Shown: positions 1 through 9,361 of the stretch, piece by piece
Layout of the letters: each line of letters begins with the position of its first letter
Numbering within the stretch: position 1 is the stretch's first letter
Origin: Paraburkholderia oxyphila NBRC 105797
Lineage (GTDB): Bacteria; Pseudomonadota; Gammaproteobacteria; Burkholderiales; Burkholderiaceae
Direction of reading: 5' to 3'
Length of the DNA stretch: 64,000 nucleotides
NCBI RefSeq assembly: GCF_000685075.1
Contig: NZ_BAYD01000002.1
Coordinates: forward strand, 62,001-126,000
The notes under the pieces: generated by a model
Seen by the model: only the letters and a program-made list of their open reading frames with translations
What the model was told of the DNA's origin: nothing
Databases searched by the model: none
Made by a program: the position numbers and the translations under genes

Positions 1-82
1 GGGCGGCGCTGACGGGCAAGGCTTGAGGATCGAACTGGCTAAGGCTTCCTGCGCTACCGGAAATACTGTTAAGCGTGGTCAT
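1..82 (-). CDS. moeA: Molybdopterin molybdenumtransferase MoeA, N-terminal fragment
   Basis: Only the first 27 codons lie in the window; the gene continues past the left edge. Read on the minus strand from the ATG at 82, the peptide starts MTTLNSISGSAGSLSQFDPQ and continues ALPVSAA, the short lead-in typical of beta-proteobacterial MoeA before its conserved region. MoeA inserts molybdate into adenylylated molybdopterin in the cytoplasm. The assignment rests mainly on position, directly downstream of moaA-mobA on the same strand, because no catalytic domain is visible. No clear ribosome binding site precedes the ATG. Confidence 0.6.
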   Translation of the reverse strand, partial: MTTLNSISGSAGSLSQFDPQALPVSAA

Positions 83-184
83 GGAGTGGAGAAGCGTCGC
101 ATCCGCACGATGGGTGCGGCGATCGTCCTGGGGGACGTGCATCAGGCCGGTGGCGGGCGGTGGCGGTCAAGCCGGTGGCGCTCG

Positions 185-820
185 TCAGGCACGGTCGAGG
201 TCGGCAAGTTCCTGTAAGGAATTGACATTGTAAAACGCACGCTCGTCGGCAAAGGCCACTTCGGCCGCCGTGTGGCGCGCGTACCACGCACGCACCTTGC
301 GCTCGCCCGCGTCCAGAAACGCCGCGAGGTCGTTGGCGAGCGAGGTGTGGACGAGCGCGAAGACGGGGTGCAGGCTGACTTCGCCGGCCGCGTTCGCCGT
401 CGTTGCCGTGGCGATCAGCGTGTCTTGCGCGCGTGCCGCTTCGGCCAGCCTCGCGCCAAGGTCGGCAGGCAGCCACGGCGAATCGCAGGGCGCGCTCAGC
501 AGCCATTCGGTGCGGGCCGCACGCAGGCCGGCAAGCAGTCCCGCGAGCGGGCCGGGGTAGTCGGGCAGCGTATCGGCGATCACCTGCGCCTGCCACGGTG
601 CGCCGAGTTCGGCATAGACATCGCGGTTGCGGTTCGCGCTGATGGCGAGGGCGCCCACCTGAGGCGCCAGGCGCGCCAGCACGTGCGCGGCGAGTGGCTT
701 GCCGTGCAGGCGCTGCAGGCCTTTGTCGACGCCGCCCATGCGCTGGCCGCGGCCGCCCGCGAGCACGAGGCCGGTGAGTGCGGCGGCGGGGATGGCGGGG
801 GCAGGCGAGGTCGCGGGCAT
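185..820 (-). CDS. mobA: Molybdenum cofactor guanylyltransferase MobA
   Basis: A 211-residue protein that transfers GMP from GTP to molybdopterin to make the guanine dinucleotide form of the cofactor. The N-terminal nucleotide-binding signature LVLAGGRGQRMGGVDKG is seen at about residues 15-31, and the length fits the family. The frame stays open further upstream, but that stretch overlaps moaA. The ATG at 820 is chosen because it lies 7 nt after the moaA stop and leaves a normal MobA N-terminus. It forms a Moco operon with moaA (upstream) and moeA (downstream). Confidence 0.9.
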   Translation of the reverse strand: MPATSPAPAIPAAALTGLVLAGGRGQRMGGVDKGLQRLHGKPLAAHVLARLAPQVGALAISANRNRDVYAELGAPWQAQVIADTLPDYPGPLAGLLAGLRAARTEWLLSAPCDSPWLPADLGARLAEAARAQDTLIATATTANAAGEVSLHPVFALVHTSLANDLAAFLDAGERKVRAWYARHTAAEVAFADERAFYNVNSLQELADLDRA

Positions 821-827
821 CGGCGTA

Positions 828-1940
828 TCAGCCGCCGATATAGGACATTTCGATGCGGCGCTCTTCGCCCACAGCCGGGGCGGCCTCGCTGCCGCGCAAC
901 TGCGAATAGCGGTCGGCGCGCTGCTCCCAGATCTGCGCGATCGCGGCCGAGATGGCGGCGTCGCTCGCCTCGCCGCGCAGCAACGCGCGCAGGTCGTAGC
1001 CCATCGTGGCGAACAGGCACAGATACAGCTTGCCTTCGGTTGAGAGGCGCGCGCGCGTACAGTCGCCACAGAATGCGCGCGTGACGCTCGAAATCACGCC
1101 GATTTCGCCGGCGCCGTCTGCGTAGCCCCAGCGCTGCGCCGTTTCGGCCGCGTTGTGCGCTTCGAGCGGAACGAGCGGGAAGTGCTCGGCGATGCGTGCG
1201 ACCACGTCGGCCGACGGCAACACTTCGGTCATGTTCCAGCCGTTCGAGGTGCCCACGTCCATGTACTCGATAAAGCGCAAGGTCACGCCCGAGCCGCGGA
1301 AGTGGCGCGCGAGCGGCACGATCTCGCTGTCGTTGGTGCCGCGCTTGACGACCATGTTGACCTTGAGCGGCGAGAGCCCCACGGCTTGCGCGACGGCAAT
1401 GCCTTCGAGCACGTCGGCGACCGAGAAGTCGGCGTCGTTCATGCGGCGAAAGAGGGCGTCGTCGAGCGCGTCGAGGCTCACCGTGACGCGCGTGAGGCCT
1501 GCGTCGCGCAATGCGCGCGCCTTGCGCGCGAGCAGCGAGCCATTGGTCGTGAGCGTGAGGTCGAGCGGCTCGCCCGCTGGCGTGCGCAGCTTCGCGAGAC
1601 GCTCGATCAGGAATTCGATGTTCTTGCGCAGGAGCGGTTCGCCCCCGGTCAGGCGAATCTTGGTGACGCCATGCGCGACGAAAAGGCGCGCAAGACGTTC
1701 GATTTCTTCGAGCGAGAGCAGTGCGGAATGCGGCAGGAACGGGTAGTCCTTGTCGAAAACCGCGCGCGGCATGCAGTAGACGCAGCGGAAGTTGCAGCGG
1801 TCCGTCACCGAGATGCGCAGGTCGTGCAGCGGTCGCGCGAGGGTGTCGAACAGTTCGCCGGACGGCGAGCGCACGGCCTCAACGGCCGGGCTGGGCGGCA
1901 GCGAACGGACGTCGGCAACAGGGATGATGCGTCGGGACAT
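828..1940 (-). CDS. moaA: GTP 3',8-cyclase MoaA (radical SAM)
   Basis: A 370-residue enzyme for the first step of molybdenum cofactor synthesis, converting GTP to 3',8-cH2GTP. The radical SAM 4Fe-4S motif CNFRCVYC is seen at residues 49-56 (C49, C53, C56), followed by a GGEPLL segment. The second cluster motif [11 protein letters not shown] with a further Cys (YLCLF) lies near the C-terminus. The protein ends in the Gly-Gly dipeptide that MoaA needs for activity. First gene of the moaA-mobA-moeA run. The 40-residue lead before the radical SAM domain is usual for Burkholderia homologues. Confidence 0.97.
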   Translation of the reverse strand: MSRRIIPVADVRSLPPSPAVEAVRSPSGELFDTLARPLHDLRISVTDRCNFRCVYCMPRAVFDKDYPFLPHSALLSLEEIERLARLFVAHGVTKIRLTGGEPLLRKNIEFLIERLAKLRTPAGEPLDLTLTTNGSLLARKARALRDAGLTRVTVSLDALDDALFRRMNDADFSVADVLEGIAVAQAVGLSPLKVNMVVKRGTNDSEIVPLARHFRGSGVTLRFIEYMDVGTSNGWNMTEVLPSADVVARIAEHFPLVPLEAHNAAETAQRWGYADGAGEIGVISSVTRAFCGDCTRARLSTEGKLYLCLFATMGYDLRALLRGEASDAAISAAIAQIWEQRADRYSQLRGSEAAPAVGEERRIEMSYIGG

Positions 1941-2088
1941 GGTGGGCTCGTACTCGCGATAGCTCGATTTTAGCCCAACCGCGCTTTGCCCATGACCAAT
2001 TTGATATATCAGCCGGAGCCTGGCCGTCAGAAGCGATGCTCACCGTTTCCGGCGGCGCATCAACCGGGCGGTGCCCCGTCGCGCGCCT

Positions 2089-2928
2089 TCAGGTGCGATA
2101 GACGAATACCCGTGTGCCTTTGGGGCTGCTGTCCCAGAGTCGCTTCATGGCCGCTTCGGAACCCACGCCCATACATCCGTGGCTTGCCCCGTAATAGCCT
2201 TCCGACTGGAACTGATACGACAAATGGAAGGCTTCACCGGTGGCGGGGGAGGCGTCCCACGAGATAAACATCGCGTACGGCATGGGCGTGCCATAAATGC
2301 TCGAGACGTGATTACGACTCTTGTGGGTAATCCGGCCGTAGCCTTCTCCGGTCAGATATCGGGGACCCCGCGCGTCCCCCGGACGCACGTAAAACGCCCA
2401 CTGCGGCTTGCCGCTTTCATACACCGTGGCGGTATAGGTGGTTTTGTCCACGCAAACGATCCGCTTTGCCCTGGTGCACGCGCTCGGCGCAGTGGCGGGC
2501 GGGCTAGCCGCGCCAAAGTCAAAACCGGCCGGAAAGACCGGGGGACCGCCGAGCGCATCGTGCGGCTCTACGGCCGGGTTCGCGGCGAGCGCAATGGCTG
2601 CTTGATCCTGGATCATTTTGATCGCTTCAGACATGGGCATCCCGGCGGGAGGCAGCGTCACCCGTACTGGCGTCATGGCTTGGGTCGTGGGCGGCGCAGA
2701 GGTGGCCGCAGCATCTGCTGTTGCGATCTTCGAGGCGGTGGGGAGGGCCTCTGCGCCAGGCGACGTAGAGGTTGTCGCGACGGCGGCAGGCGTGGCGCCA
2801 GGGGGTGCCCCGTCGGCGCGGTATCCCGCCGGTGAGTCACCGGCACCGATCGCCACGACGGCCACGGCTCCTGTCGCCAGGAGCGCACCCGCCACGATAC
2901 CCCGACGAACCCATGCATGCCCCGACAT
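2089..2928 (-). CDS. L,D-transpeptidase (YkuD domain), membrane-anchored
   Basis: A 279-residue protein. Residues about 8-28 form one hydrophobic N-terminal segment (IVAGALLATGAVAVVAIGAG), a signal anchor or signal peptide. An Ala/Thr/Pro-rich linker runs to about residue 100, then a C-terminal YkuD catalytic domain. The active-site motif is SHGCM with the nucleophile at C252, and an upstream conserved His sits in EAFHLSYQF. Such enzymes make 3-3 cross-links in peptidoglycan or attach proteins to it in the periplasm. The motif continues MGVG instead of the commoner (I/V)RL, so the exact acceptor is uncertain. It stands alone, convergent to nothing and upstream of rne's terminator. Confidence 0.85.
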   Translation of the reverse strand: MSGHAWVRRGIVAGALLATGAVAVVAIGAGDSPAGYRADGAPPGATPAAVATTSTSPGAEALPTASKIATADAAATSAPPTTQAMTPVRVTLPPAGMPMSEAIKMIQDQAAIALAANPAVEPHDALGGPPVFPAGFDFGAASPPATAPSACTRAKRIVCVDKTTYTATVYESGKPQWAFYVRPGDARGPRYLTGEGYGRITHKSRNHVSSIYGTPMPYAMFISWDASPATGEAFHLSYQFQSEGYYGASHGCMGVGSEAAMKRLWDSSPKGTRVFVYRT

Positions 2929-3290
2929 TGAACCTCCAAACGCGGGACTGTCAGCGCCGCATCGTCACTTTTCCAGAAACTGGCGCGTCATGTGACGCGA
3001 TCCTCATCAGGCGGCATGGTAGGGGTTTCGACTCACTTTCACGACCGCATACGAGGAATTACTGGCTATGTGTCAAGCCAGTTGCAATATGCCTCACCCG
3101 GATCGTGTGTCACACAGTCGCATTTGGGCTTGTTGGCTTTTCCGGCTGTTGTGCCTTTCGCCTGGACCCTGATTCTTCCTCACAATGAAAAACACCCCAA
3201 AGGTTGGGCCGTTGGCCAACTTTTGGGGTGCAGATCAGCATGGCTGGCTGCCTGCGCCGTCAATCGGCCCAGGCAGCGTTCGCGCGGTGC
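2929..3290. other. Intergenic region between rne and the L,D-transpeptidase gene
   Basis: About 360 bp lying downstream of rne and upstream of the L,D-transpeptidase gene, both on the minus strand. The rne-proximal end holds a rho-independent terminator (3188-3230). The rest should carry the transpeptidase promoter, but I find no convincing -35/-10 pair. Short frames here have no recognisable product. Confidence 0.6.
3188..3230 (-). terminator. Rho-independent terminator after rne
   Basis: On the minus strand an imperfect inverted repeat of about 17 bp per arm (CACCCCAAAAGTTGGCC against GGCCCAACCTTTGGGGTG) is followed at once by TTTTT. It starts about 60 nt after the rne stop. Confidence 0.85.
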
Positions 3291-6200
3291 TTACGGCTGG
3301 CGGGTCGTCTCCACCTGCTGCATCGGCGTGCTGTCGGCCGGCGGCAGCGGCTTGCGCTCGCGCGGCACGCGCGCGGGCTTCACCACTTGCGCGGCGGCGT
3401 CCTGCGCGGCGCGCAGCTTGACGGCGTCGGTGTTGACCCACACGAGGCCAGCCGATTCCAGCATCGGACGCAGCGTGTCGGCCGTGACGGCCGCGCCGGC
3501 TTGCGTGTGATGCTGGGTCGCGGTTTCGGCAATCACCGTTGCGGTTTCGGCCTGCGCCACAACCGCTTCGACACGCGTTTCGACCGGCTCGGGTTGAGCG
3601 ATGACGGCCGGCTCGGCAGCCGGTGCGGCCGGCGCTTCGACGCGGTCTTCGCGCACGGGCAGCGCTTCGGCAGCAGCGCTTTCCACGACGGGCGCCGCAG
3701 GCGTTGCGGCTTCGGTCACCGGCGCAGCTACCGCCTGGGCCGGCTCGGCTTCAACCGGCGTGGCAGCAGCAACCGGCTCGACGACCGGTGCAACCGACGC
3801 AACCGGCGGGGCAGCAGGCGCCGCCGCTTCGGCAGCGGCCTCACCCTGGGTCTCGACCGGCGCGGCCGTCACGGCGACCGACGCTTCGGCGGCCGACGTT
3901 TCGATCACTTGCGCCGGTTGGGCCGGCTGCTCCGCTTGCGCGGCTTCGGCAGCCGCGGCGGTTGCGACCGGCAGGGCGGTCGCGACCACGGCTTCTGCGA
4001 CGGAAGCGTGAACGACGGCTTCCGGCGCGCGGGCTTCGGCCTGGGCTTCGACGCGCTCGGCAGCATGCTCGCCCGCAGGCGCTGCAACGGCCGTTTCGTC
4101 GGTGCTTTCGTCGCTGCCATCATCGGCGCCCGCAGCGCCTTCGAGCCCTTGCGTGCCTTCCGCATCGCGCTCGCGGCGACCGCCGCGGCGGCCGCGGCGG
4201 CGGCGGCGGCGCTCTTCACTTTGCGGCGTCGTGCCGTCTTCCTCAGCACCCGCGTGGGTCACGCCGTCGGTGAGGGCGGCCTGGGCGGCTTCCGCAGTGT
4301 CGGCTTCGGTGCTGGCGGCGTCGAGGCGTGCTTCTTGCGCCTCGGCGGCTTCGGCCGGTTGCTGGCGTCGGCGTTCGCCACGCTCGGCGCGTTCGCCGCG
4401 CTCACGGCGCTCGCCTCGCTCCTGGCGCTCGTCGCGCGGGGCGGCTTCTGCCGTCTCGCTGCGCTCCTGACCGCGCTCGACGCGCTCGATGCGCTGCTCG
4501 CGCTCGGCGCGGGCTTCGCGCCCTTCGCGTGCCTCACGCGGTTCGCGTTGTTCGCGCGGCTCACGGGATTCACGTGCTTCACGCGGCTCGCGGGGTTCAC
4601 GCGGCTCGCGGGTCGCGCGGCCTTCACGGCCTTCGCGACCCTCACGGGCTTCACGCGGCTCGCGTTCTTCACGGCGTCCCGACGGCTGGCCGGTGCGCGT
4701 GCCGCCCGCGGCCTCGCCACGACCGGCCGCGTCGCGGCCGCCGCTACGGCGATTGCGGTTGCGGTCAGCGGAGCCGGCCCCAGCGCCGGCTTTCTCGCCG
4801 CGCTCGGTGCGGGCTTCGCGTGCCGGACGGGCCGCCTTTTCCTGTTGCTCGACCGGAGCCGGAGCGGGGGCTGCAGCCGGTGCGCCGCCAAAGAGACGTT
4901 TGATGAACGCGAAGAAGCCGCCGCCACCTGCCGGCGCGGCTGCGACCGCCGCGCCCACGGGAGCGGCTTCAACCGGCTTGACCTGTGCGGTGGGTGCCGG
5001 ACGCTCGGGCGTGATGCCCTTCACCGCGGCTTCCTGCTTCGGCTTGGCTTCGGCCGTGCGCTTGCTGTAGCCGGTCTCCGACTCGAGCTCGCGCGCGGCC
5101 TCTTCGGCCATCTTCCAGGAGGCGCGCGGGTCGTCGAGGCGGGTGTCGTCGTGACGCAGGCGCTCGAGCTTGTAGTGCGGCGTTTCGAGGTGCTTGTTCG
5201 GGATCAGGACGACGCCGACCTTGAAGCGCGACTCGATCTTGTTGATCTCCGCGCGCTTTTCGTTGAGCAGGAAGGCAGTCACTTCGACCGGCACCTGGCA
5301 ATGGATGGCCGCGGTGTTTTCCTTCATCGCTTCTTCCTGGATGATGCGCAGGACCTGAAGCGCCGACGATTCCGTATCGCGGATATGTCCCGTGCCGTTA
5401 CAGCGCGGGCAGGTGACGTGGCTGCCTTCCGAGAGGGCGGGGCGCAGGCGCTGGCGCGACAGCTCCATCAGGCCGAAGCGCGAGATCTTGCCCATCTGCA
5501 CGCGCGCGCGGTCGTGGCGCAGCGCGTCCTTCAGGCGCTGCTCGACTTCACGCTGGCTCTTGGCCGACTCCATGTCGATGAAGTCGATCACGATCAGGCC
5601 GCCCAGGTCGCGCAGACGCAGCTGGCGCGCGACTTCGTCGGCGGCTTCGAGGTTGGTGCGCGCGGCGGTTTCCTCGATGTCGGCGCCCTTGGTGGCGCGC
5701 GCCGAGTTCACGTCGATGGCAACCAGTGCTTCGGTGTGGTCGATCACGATCGCACCGCCCGAGGGCAGCGGCACCGTGCGGGAGTAGGCCGTCTCGATCT
5801 GGTGCTCGATCTGGAAACGCGAGAAAAGCGGCACGTCGTCGTGATACCGCTTCACCTTATTGACATTGTCCGGCATCACGATATCCATGAAGGCGCGTGC
5901 CTGGTCATAGATCTCGGTGGTGTCGATGAGGATTTCGCCAATGTCGGGCTGGAAGTAGTCGCGGATCGCGCGAATGACGAGGCTCGATTCCAGGTAGATC
6001 AGCATCGGCTGGCCGGACTGGCCAGCCTGCGACGCGGCTTCGATGGCGCGCCACAGTTGCAGCAGGTAGTTCAGGTCCCACTGGAGCTCTTCGGCGGAGC
6101 GGCCGATGCCGGCCGTGCGCGCGATGATGCTCATGCCTTCCGGCAGTTGCAGCTGCGCCATGGTTTCGCGCAGCTCCTGACGGTCGTCACCCTCGATGCG

Positions 6201-6620
6201 GCGCGAGACGCCGCCGCCGCGCGGGTTGTTCGGCATCAGGACGAGGTAGCGGCCGGCGAGCGAGATGAAGGTGGTGAGGGCGGCGCCCTTGTTGCCGCGC
6301 TCTTCCTTCTCGACCTGGACGATCAGTTCCTGGCCTTCCTTGAGGGCGTCCTGAATGCGCGCGCCGCGCATGTCGATGCCTTCGCGGAAGTACTGGCGGG
6401 CGACTTCCTTGAACGGCAGGAAGCCGTGGCGGTCTTCGCCGTAGTTGACGAAACACGCTTCGAGCGACGGCTCGATGCGCGTGACGATGCCCTTGTAAAT
6501 GTTGCCTTTGCGCTGTTCGCGGCCGGCGGTTTCGATGTCGATGTCGATGAGCTTCTGTCCATCGACGATGGCGACGCGCAGCTCTTCCTGCTGCGTCGCG
6601 TTGAACAACATTCGTTTCAT
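3291..6620 (-). CDS. rne: Ribonuclease E (Rne/Rng family)
   Basis: A 1109-residue endoribonuclease that initiates mRNA decay and processes rRNA and tRNA, normally as the degradosome scaffold at the inner membrane. The catalytic half is well conserved: start MKRMLFNATQQEELRVAIVD, S1 domain near residues 37-120, DNase I-like segments AIDVNSA and GLIVIDFIDM supplying the metal-binding Asp residues, and the zinc link CPRCNG at about 404-409. The second half is disordered: an Arg/Glu-rich stretch with repeated EPRE-type units (about 640-770), then a long Ala/Val/Pro/Glu-rich tail ending near METTRQP. The length is close to E. coli RNase E (1061). A long 5' region precedes the start, as expected for an autoregulated rne. 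A terminator follows. Confidence 0.97.
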   Translation of the reverse strand: MKRMLFNATQQEELRVAIVDGQKLIDIDIETAGREQRKGNIYKGIVTRIEPSLEACFVNYGEDRHGFLPFKEVARQYFREGIDMRGARIQDALKEGQELIVQVEKEERGNKGAALTTFISLAGRYLVLMPNNPRGGGVSRRIEGDDRQELRETMAQLQLPEGMSIIARTAGIGRSAEELQWDLNYLLQLWRAIEAASQAGQSGQPMLIYLESSLVIRAIRDYFQPDIGEILIDTTEIYDQARAFMDIVMPDNVNKVKRYHDDVPLFSRFQIEHQIETAYSRTVPLPSGGAIVIDHTEALVAIDVNSARATKGADIEETAARTNLEAADEVARQLRLRDLGGLIVIDFIDMESAKSQREVEQRLKDALRHDRARVQMGKISRFGLMELSRQRLRPALSEGSHVTCPRCNGTGHIRDTESSALQVLRIIQEEAMKENTAAIHCQVPVEVTAFLLNEKRAEINKIESRFKVGVVLIPNKHLETPHYKLERLRHDDTRLDDPRASWKMAEEAARELESETGYSKRTAEAKPKQEAAVKGITPERPAPTAQVKPVEAAPVGAAVAAAPAGGGGFFAFIKRLFGGAPAAAPAPAPVEQQEKAARPAREARTERGEKAGAGAGSADRNRNRRSGGRDAAGRGEAAGGTRTGQPSGRREEREPREAREGREGREGRATREPREPREPREARESREPREQREPREAREGREARAEREQRIERVERGQERSETAEAAPRDERQERGERRERGERAERGERRRQQPAEAAEAQEARLDAASTEADTAEAAQAALTDGVTHAGAEEDGTTPQSEERRRRRRGRRGGRRERDAEGTQGLEGAAGADDGSDESTDETAVAAPAGEHAAERVEAQAEARAPEAVVHASVAEAVVATALPVATAAAAEAAQAEQPAQPAQVIETSAAEASVAVTAAPVETQGEAAAEAAAPAAPPVASVAPVVEPVAAATPVEAEPAQAVAAPVTEAATPAAPVVESAAAEALPVREDRVEAPAAPAAEPAVIAQPEPVETRVEAVVAQAETATVIAETATQHHTQAGAAVTADTLRPMLESAGLVWVNTDAVKLRAAQDAAAQVVKPARVPRERKPLPPADSTPMQQVETTRQP

Positions 6621-7519
6621 TGAACGGCTCCAGTGCGGCTTCGCGTGCGGCCCTGGCCCTTTGAGGCGCCCGACGCTTCGACGGGCAGCACAGGGACGGG
6701 CAGCGGCAAGCCGCGCCTTATTGTGTTTTCACAAGCACGCTGGAGCAGGAACGATGGCGGGGAGAATTGCCTTTCGGGCGCCCGGTCTGGCGTTGCGTTG
6801 CCAGGGACGGGCCGCGTGGGCTCATGCGAAATACGTCTTCAACAAGCGACAAGACGGGCCGCGGAAAGAACGACGGCACTGGCTTCCTGCGCTTCCGATC
6901 CGCCCGCCGCCGCCTGGTCGCTATGGGTTGCGTGCGCAGGCGGCAAAGCGCGCCATGCACGACCACGACAGGACATGGGCCGCAGCCGCGAACTGCGCGC
7001 GCTGCCGGCTGGATCTGCTTTGCGGCATCAAGCATCAAGCAGATGCCGCACACGGGAAGCTTTCAGGAACGCCCGCCTTCCCCCTCGGGATGTCTCGCCA
7101 CTTTTGACGTCGCCATGTCCCGCACATTGCCGGGACGCTTCGGGCGCTCGCCGTATTTTCGCCACCGGCGCGTCGGGCTGCGGTCGCTTCGAATCATGTC
7201 GACCACGCGGCGCGACGCACCGGATGAATTCTTTATACCAACCTTCCGTTACCGTCGGAGTCCGTCCCGACCGAACGTGCCTGTGGGCGCCGTCCCTGCC
7301 GTGCGCGGATTTCCGTGCGTGCAACTCGTTGCATCTCTTCAGACGGGGTGAGCAACCAGCCCCGGGCGCAAGTAAAATATCGGTTTATCGCTTGCCGCCT
7401 GCGCATGCTGCGCGGTTCAAGATCTCGAAGAAACGCCCTTGGGTATCCGTCGGGCGAATCAGGAACTTTTTGGCCGTTTGGCCTGCCGTCGCGTCAGCGC
7501 TGGGCAAATTATATTCAGA
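6621..7519. other. Long divergent intergenic region between rne and rluC
   Basis: About 900 bp with no convincing gene; the overlapping open frames are Arg/Pro/Ala-rich translations without family resemblance. It must hold both divergent promoters and the rne leader. Weak candidates are a minus-strand TATAAA at 7232-7237 (rne direction, implying a leader of about 600 nt) and a plus-strand TAAAAT at 7373-7378 (rluC direction). Neither has a good -35 box. In E. coli the rne leader is about 360 nt and mediates RNase E autoregulation; a similar role here is inference. Confidence 0.5.
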
Positions 7520-8557
7520 ATGAAAGGGTTAGGCAAAATATCCCAGAATCAGGTCGCGAGCGACCAGGTTTCGTTCGTCGAGATCGACGAAGGCGCTGCT
7601 GGTCAGCGGATCGACAATTTCCTGCTGCGCGTCTGCAAGGGCGTGCCGAAGAGCCACATCTACCGCATTCTGCGCAGCGGGGAAGTGCGCGTGAATAAGG
7701 GGCGAATCGACGCGCAATACCGGCTCGAGCTCGGCGATCTCGTGCGCGTGCCGCCCATGCGCGTGGCGCAGCCGAGCGAGCCCGCGGGCGCGGCGAGCGT
7801 GCCCGCGGCGGAATTCAGCGTGCTGTACGAGGACGATGCACTGCTCGTCATCGACAAGCCCGCTGGCGTGGCCGTGCATGGCGGCAGCGGGGTGGCTTTC
7901 GGCGTGATCGAGCAGTTGCGCGAGGCGCGGCCGCACGCCAAATTTCTCGAGCTCGTGCACCGGCTCGACCGCGAGACTTCCGGCGTGCTGATGCTCGCGA
8001 AGAAGCGCTCGGCGCTGGTCGGCCTGCACGAGCAGATGCGCGAGAACAAGACGGACAAGCGCTATTACGCGTGCGTCCACGGGGAATGGGCGAGCGACTG
8101 GGGGCGCCGGCGCGCCGTCAAGGAGCCGCTCCATAAGTATCTGACCCCGGAAGGCGAGCGCCGCGTGCGCGTGCAGCCCGACGGGCTGCCGTCGCATACG
8201 GTGTTCAATCTCGTCGAGCGCTGGCCCGGCTACGCGCTCGTCGAGGCCGAGCTCAAGACCGGCCGCACGCATCAGATCCGCGTGCACCTGGCCCATCTGG
8301 GCCTGCCGATCATCGGCGACGCCAAGTACGGCGACTTCGCGCTCAACAAGGCGCTCGCGCGCAACGGCGCGAATCCCGGCGTCAAGCGCATGTTCCTGCA
8401 TGCGCACCGGCTCAAGCTCACGCACCCGATCACGGGCGCGCCGCTGCAATTCGAGGCGCCGCTGCCGCCCGAGCTGCGCCGCTTCGTCGGCGAGCTGCGC
8501 GCGCAGCGCGAAGCGACGGGGGAAGGCGAAGGCCACGCCGCCGCGCAACCCGAATGA
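7520..8557 (+). CDS. rluC: Ribosomal large subunit pseudouridine synthase RluC
   Basis: A 345-residue RluA-family enzyme; RluC makes pseudouridines 955, 2504 and 2580 of 23S rRNA. An N-terminal S4 RNA-binding domain (about 20-85, with GVPKSHIYRILRSGEVRVN) precedes the catalytic domain with HRLDRETSG, catalytic Asp at about residue 150, and the later KTGRTHQIRVHL motif. The frame opens 27 codons earlier, but the ATG at 7520 (MKGLGKISQNQ) gives the usual family N-terminus. The ribosome binding site is poor. Location next to rne matches E. coli and Burkholderia order. RluC rather than RluD is chosen from that synteny. Confidence 0.93.
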   Translation: MKGLGKISQNQVASDQVSFVEIDEGAAGQRIDNFLLRVCKGVPKSHIYRILRSGEVRVNKGRIDAQYRLELGDLVRVPPMRVAQPSEPAGAASVPAAEFSVLYEDDALLVIDKPAGVAVHGGSGVAFGVIEQLREARPHAKFLELVHRLDRETSGVLMLAKKRSALVGLHEQMRENKTDKRYYACVHGEWASDWGRRRAVKEPLHKYLTPEGERRVRVQPDGLPSHTVFNLVERWPGYALVEAELKTGRTHQIRVHLAHLGLPIIGDAKYGDFALNKALARNGANPGVKRMFLHAHRLKLTHPITGAPLQFEAPLPPELRRFVGELRAQREATGEGEGHAAAQPE

Positions 8558-8701
8558 GGGCACGGCGAAGCGCTGATCGAAGCGGCGCGCGGCGTTACGC
8601 TGGACAACACGCCCGGCGCCGCCACGTACGTCGCGAGCGGCGCCACAATGAACCGGGGAGCAAGCCGGACTCAAGAACAACAGTGTTTGGAGAAGGACCG
8701 C

Positions 8702-9361
8702 ATGGCCCGAGAGCAATTTGACCTGATTGTGTTCGACTGGGACGGCACGCTGATGGACTCGACCGCCCACATTACGCGCAGCATCCAGGCCGCATGCCGC
8801 GACCTGGGGCTGCCTGTGCCCGGCGACGAGGCCGCGAGCTACGTGATCGGCCTGGGTTTGCGCGAGGCGCTGCAGATTGCCGCGCCCACGCTCGATCCCG
8901 CCGACTATCCGCGCCTCGTGGAGCGCTACCGCATCCATTACCTGCTGAAGGATCAGCAAACCGAGCTGTTCTCGGGCGTGCGCGAGATGCTCGCCGAACT
9001 GCGCGACACGGGCTATCTGCTGGCGGTGGCGACCGGCAAGAGCCGGGTCGGGCTGAACCGCGCGCTCGCCGAAGCCAGGCTCACGAGCCTGTTCGACGGC
9101 ACGCGCTGCGCCGACGAGACCTTCTCGAAGCCGCATCCGGCCATGCTGCAGGAACTCACGCGCGAATTGGGGCAGGATCTTAACCGCACGGTGATGATCG
9201 GCGACACGACCCACGATCTGCAGATGGCCGCGAACGCCGGCGCGGCAGGCGTGGGCGTGGCCTACGGCGCCCATTCGCCGGGTGCGCTGGAGGTGCTCGC
9301 GCCGCGCTATATCGCGCCGGACGTGGCGGCGCTCGCCACCTGGCTGAGGGAGCACGCATGA
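8702..9361 (+). CDS. HAD-superfamily IA hydrolase (phosphoglycolate phosphatase-like)
   Basis: A 219-residue cytoplasmic phosphatase. HAD motif I FDWDGTLMD is at the N-terminus, with motif II VATGKS, the motif III Lys in FSKPHP and motif IV VMIGDTTHDLQMA in order. A cap domain lies between motifs I and II, as in subclass IA (Gph/PpaX type). The substrate cannot be read from the sequence. The ATG at 8702 is preferred over an upstream ATG at 8648 because GGAGAAGG sits just before it. The stop overlaps the next start (ATGA), so it is translationally coupled to the Rieske gene. Confidence 0.88.
   Translation: MAREQFDLIVFDWDGTLMDSTAHITRSIQAACRDLGLPVPGDEAASYVIGLGLREALQIAAPTLDPADYPRLVERYRIHYLLKDQQTELFSGVREMLAELRDTGYLLAVATGKSRVGLNRALAEARLTSLFDGTRCADETFSKPHPAMLQELTRELGQDLNRTVMIGDTTHDLQMAANAGAAGVGVAYGAHSPGALEVLAPRYIAPDVAALATWLREHA

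Noticed and set aside
3204..6623. 1139-residue open frame on the plus strand, antisense to rne
   Set aside because: The opposite strand encodes a complete RNase E with all motifs. The antisense frame is a Gly/Arg/Phe-rich artefact of high-GC third positions.
7529..9355. 608-residue minus-strand frame opposite rluC and the HAD gene
   Set aside because: Shadow of two well-supported genes.
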